From assembly GCA_902609095.1 (NCBI GenBank), contig CACLQQ010000010.1, positions 1 to 49,290 of the forward strand: a stretch of 49,290 bases of DNA, given 5' to 3'. The position numbers and the translations under genes are program-made. The notes below the pieces were generated by a model. The model worked only from the letters and a program-made list of their open reading frames with translations. It had not been told where the DNA came from and did no database searches. The stretch comes from an uncultured Bacteroidota bacterium. GTDB taxonomy: Bacteria; Bacteroidota; Bacteroidia; Chitinophagales; Saprospiraceae. How positions within the stretch are numbered: position 1 is the first letter of the stretch; the number at the start of each line of letters is the position of its first letter. Of this stretch, positions 47,064 to 49,290 are shown in pieces.

Positions 47064-49290
47064 TAGAATTGATATTCGTATAAAGGGTCTGGGGAAAACC
47101 CAATTTGATCAATTTGATAGATGTTTTTCGTAATTCGATTATACTGCCTGGTAAATATGTTAGACTTATTGGTTACATTTTGAAAATCAAAGAAAAGCTG
47201 ATGTGTGGATCTCTTTTTCTTACTATTGGTTATTAATTAAAATTTGAGGTCCCATTCTAAAAAGTCGTCATATTGTTGGGTAAAGCCAAATTCTTTTTGT
47301 ATTCTATCAGTCCCAAGTATTCGGGATCGCTCTAAATCTACAGGTGTATACCAGGTTCCACCAGAGGTAGTGATTTTAGTGTCGATAATGAAAGCATTAT
47401 TTTCTTCTTTACCCACATTGAATTCTCTTTCTATTAGCACGTTTAGTACATAGCCATTGTCAAATGGAGTGCTTCTTTCTATGTTATCATTTCCGCGATA
47501 TTTATTTTCAAAAAAGGAGGGGATAACCAGCATGTTAAATTCGTTGATATTGAATTTTTCTAACGTTAGCTCGACACCTCTATTGAATCTGTACCTTCGT
47601 TAACGTGTGATGTTTTGTTATCAGCAAAGACGAAATCCCCACTCTCTATAAGAGTCGAGTTACTACTAGTCAAGGCATCTACTGCTGCGTTATTTATTTC
47701 TTGATGATAAACCTCAGCTTTCAATATCCAATTAGTAGCTGGTTGGACATAATAGGCCAATACATAGTGATCTGATCTCAAGAGATTTGAATTGGCAATA
47801 GTTTTCATCAATATACTTCCAACTTCTTCATTTAAGAATAGTACGGGGAGGGGTAGATTTTGGTGATGTATACCATATCACAAAGTCAACTTTGGACTTT
47901 CTCCAAGTACATAACTTAGTGAGACCCTTGGTTCTATTTCAAACTGCTCATAGAGAGATGAGTACTGACTATGTAGGCCAACCTTAAGATCCAGATTTTC
48001 ATCAAAACGGGATATTGACTGTGCATATGCTTGTATTAAATCAAATCCACCATCAAAATCATAATCTGTAAACCAGTCCGGTTGACTATATCCGTTCCTA
48101 TCAGGTGGACCATCCCTATTACGAAGGAGTACGTCTTGGTCAAACCCTTAGTGTAATAGTCCTGCCTTTATAGTTTGATTAGCAGACAGTTTTGTGTTCA
48201 GATAAGATGATATGGTAAATCTGTTCTCATAAGTATCCGCTTCTGTGCACTTAGACTTATTATCAAGAACCTCTGGATACAAAGCTCTATGCTGTACAAA
48301 AGTATTTTCTCTGAACGTACCACCAATTACTGTCCTGATATAGGTCTTGTCATTGACCAGGTAATTCTGTTTAAGACCAACAACTCTGAAGCTTGCATTA
48401 ACAGAGGAATCTTCATCCTCTGCGGCAAATAGATCTCCTCCATCTATCTTATCCCATAAAAAGTCGATCTGAGAACGTCCTCCAATACCAAAGACAGAAA
48501 ATTGCCCCAAAGTATTAATTCCTGAATCTATCTTAAATGATAAGTCTCGATAATCTGGTACGGCTGAAGTTATGCCAGCACTAATAATACCGACGAATAA
48601 GTACCTTCCTGCCATGAGATAGCCTCCCACTTGTTGCCTAATTTTCCTTCAGCCATTCCTTCGAAACCGCTGAATGCTCCAACTTGCAGGGTGTATTCGG
48701 CACGCGCCTTATTTCCATTCCTAAATCCCTGATCAAATACACCAGCATTAGCATTGCCATAATCTGCCGGAAAGGCAGATGTAATAAAGTCGGAATTCTT
48801 CAAGACATTTGAATTCACAGCACTTACTGGACTACCCATGGTCCCTAGTATTGAAAAGTGATTAGGGCTCGGATTAGAAATACCCTCTATACGCCATAAA
48901 ACGCCAGTTGGAGAATTACCTCTTATTACAATATCATTTCTACAATCATCAGGAGCTGATACTCCAGCAAAATTAGAGGTAAGTCGGGCTACATCATTTC
49001 TGCCACCTGAGTAGCGATTGATTTCTTCTACGCTGAATTGTCTATTAGAGTTGGTCGCTGCCATTTCATTCTGTGTCTGATCCTTTACAGATTATGCGAC
49101 GATCATTACCTCTTCTATTTCGGTAATTGATTTTCTGAGACTTATGTCCAACAGTACATCTTTTCCGCGGGCAAAATCAATGTTGGGGAGAGTTGGAGTC
49201 TCATATCCAAGGAAGTTGACTACAATCACATTTCAACCTAAAGGAAGTTGAGTTAAAGTAAACGAACCTTCTATATCTGTACCTTGGTTG
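47064..49290 (-). pseudogene. TonB-dependent receptor, broken, 5' end outside window
   Basis: The minus-strand remnant enters at the window edge in a carboxypeptidase regulatory-like domain (IVVNFLGYETPTLPN). It continues through a plug (EEINRYSGGRNDVARL, DIVIRGNSPTGVLWRIEG) and a barrel, and ends HQLFFDFQNVTNKSN...LYEYQF with TAA at 47064-47066. Lesions include a TGA near 49228 at a probable Arg (CGA), a TAA near 49094, and several frameshifts around 48600, 48140, 47560 and 47240. It heads a receptor-kinase-regulator set on this strand, with 52 nt to the kinase start. Confidence 0.88.

Noticed and set aside
19965-49290. Stop-codon reassignment as the reason for interrupted frames
   Set aside because: TAA, TAG and TGA all appear as internal stops, single-base frameshifts accompany them, and intact genes end normally with all three.
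1-49290. CRISPR array, insertion sequence, integrase or phage genes
   Set aside because: No regularly spaced repeats, transposase or integrase motifs or terminal inverted repeats were found by reading both strands.

Overview
The window looks like an AT-rich chromosome segment from a marine-type Bacteroidota (possibly Saprospiria- or Cytophagia-like; the rank is a guess). The evidence is the TonB-dependent receptors, a DUF4249 lipoprotein, CRTAC1-type (VCBS/FG-GAP plus ASPIC/UnbV) surface lipoproteins, LytTR/LytS-type two-component genes, short TonB-C proteins and near-absence of Shine-Dalgarno sites. No insertion sequence, integrase, phage gene or CRISPR array was seen.

Region 1 (1-13878, + strand) is a run of seven intact genes, each overlapping the next by 1-17 nt. 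They are three CRTAC1-type propeller lipoproteins (the first cut by the window edge), a fourth FG-GAP/PQQ-like propeller lipoprotein, an STN-type TonB-dependent receptor, a DUF4249 lipoprotein and a secreted MG2-like protein. They read as one translationally coupled outer-membrane and surface system. Region 2 (13969-21048, + strand) follows after 90 nt. It holds a cytochrome/DUF1549/LamG/DUF1553 lipoprotein, a Tat-exported DUF1501 protein, a DUF2231-cytochrome c-LRR membrane protein and a disrupted Tat/NHL-propeller gene, spaced 1-5 nt apart.

Region 3 (21045-27340, - strand) is a small glycan-related set: a formylglycine sulfatase lipoprotein, an SDR dehydrogenase, an SSS sodium symporter, a phytanoyl-CoA dioxygenase remnant and a GH16 laminarinase-like lipoprotein with a Calx-beta domain.

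Region 4 (27393-49290) is mostly gene remains. It contains a dead tandem pair of CRTAC1 genes (still coupled by TAATG), a third CRTAC1 3' fragment, an AraC regulator with two small lesions, a dead GDSL/sialate-O-acetylesterase fusion, a broken TonB-C gene, a broken PDZ gene, and a dead TonB receptor-LytS-LytTR operon. Intact genes among them are a ThuA-domain lipoprotein, two secreted two-repeat proteins resembling alpha/beta-barrel (ABM-like) proteins, an FKBP isomerase, tRNA-Gln(UUG) and a DUF2188 protein.

The contrast between a clean first 20 kb and a decayed remainder is the dominant feature. All three stop codons occur as lesions, so stop-codon reassignment does not explain it. Real decay, uneven assembly quality, or both remain possible. 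The best candidate for an undescribed system is the seven-gene coupled array, perhaps acting with the multi-haem PSD1/DUF1501 group downstream. A decayed relative of its CRTAC1 part lies about 25 kb away in the same window.
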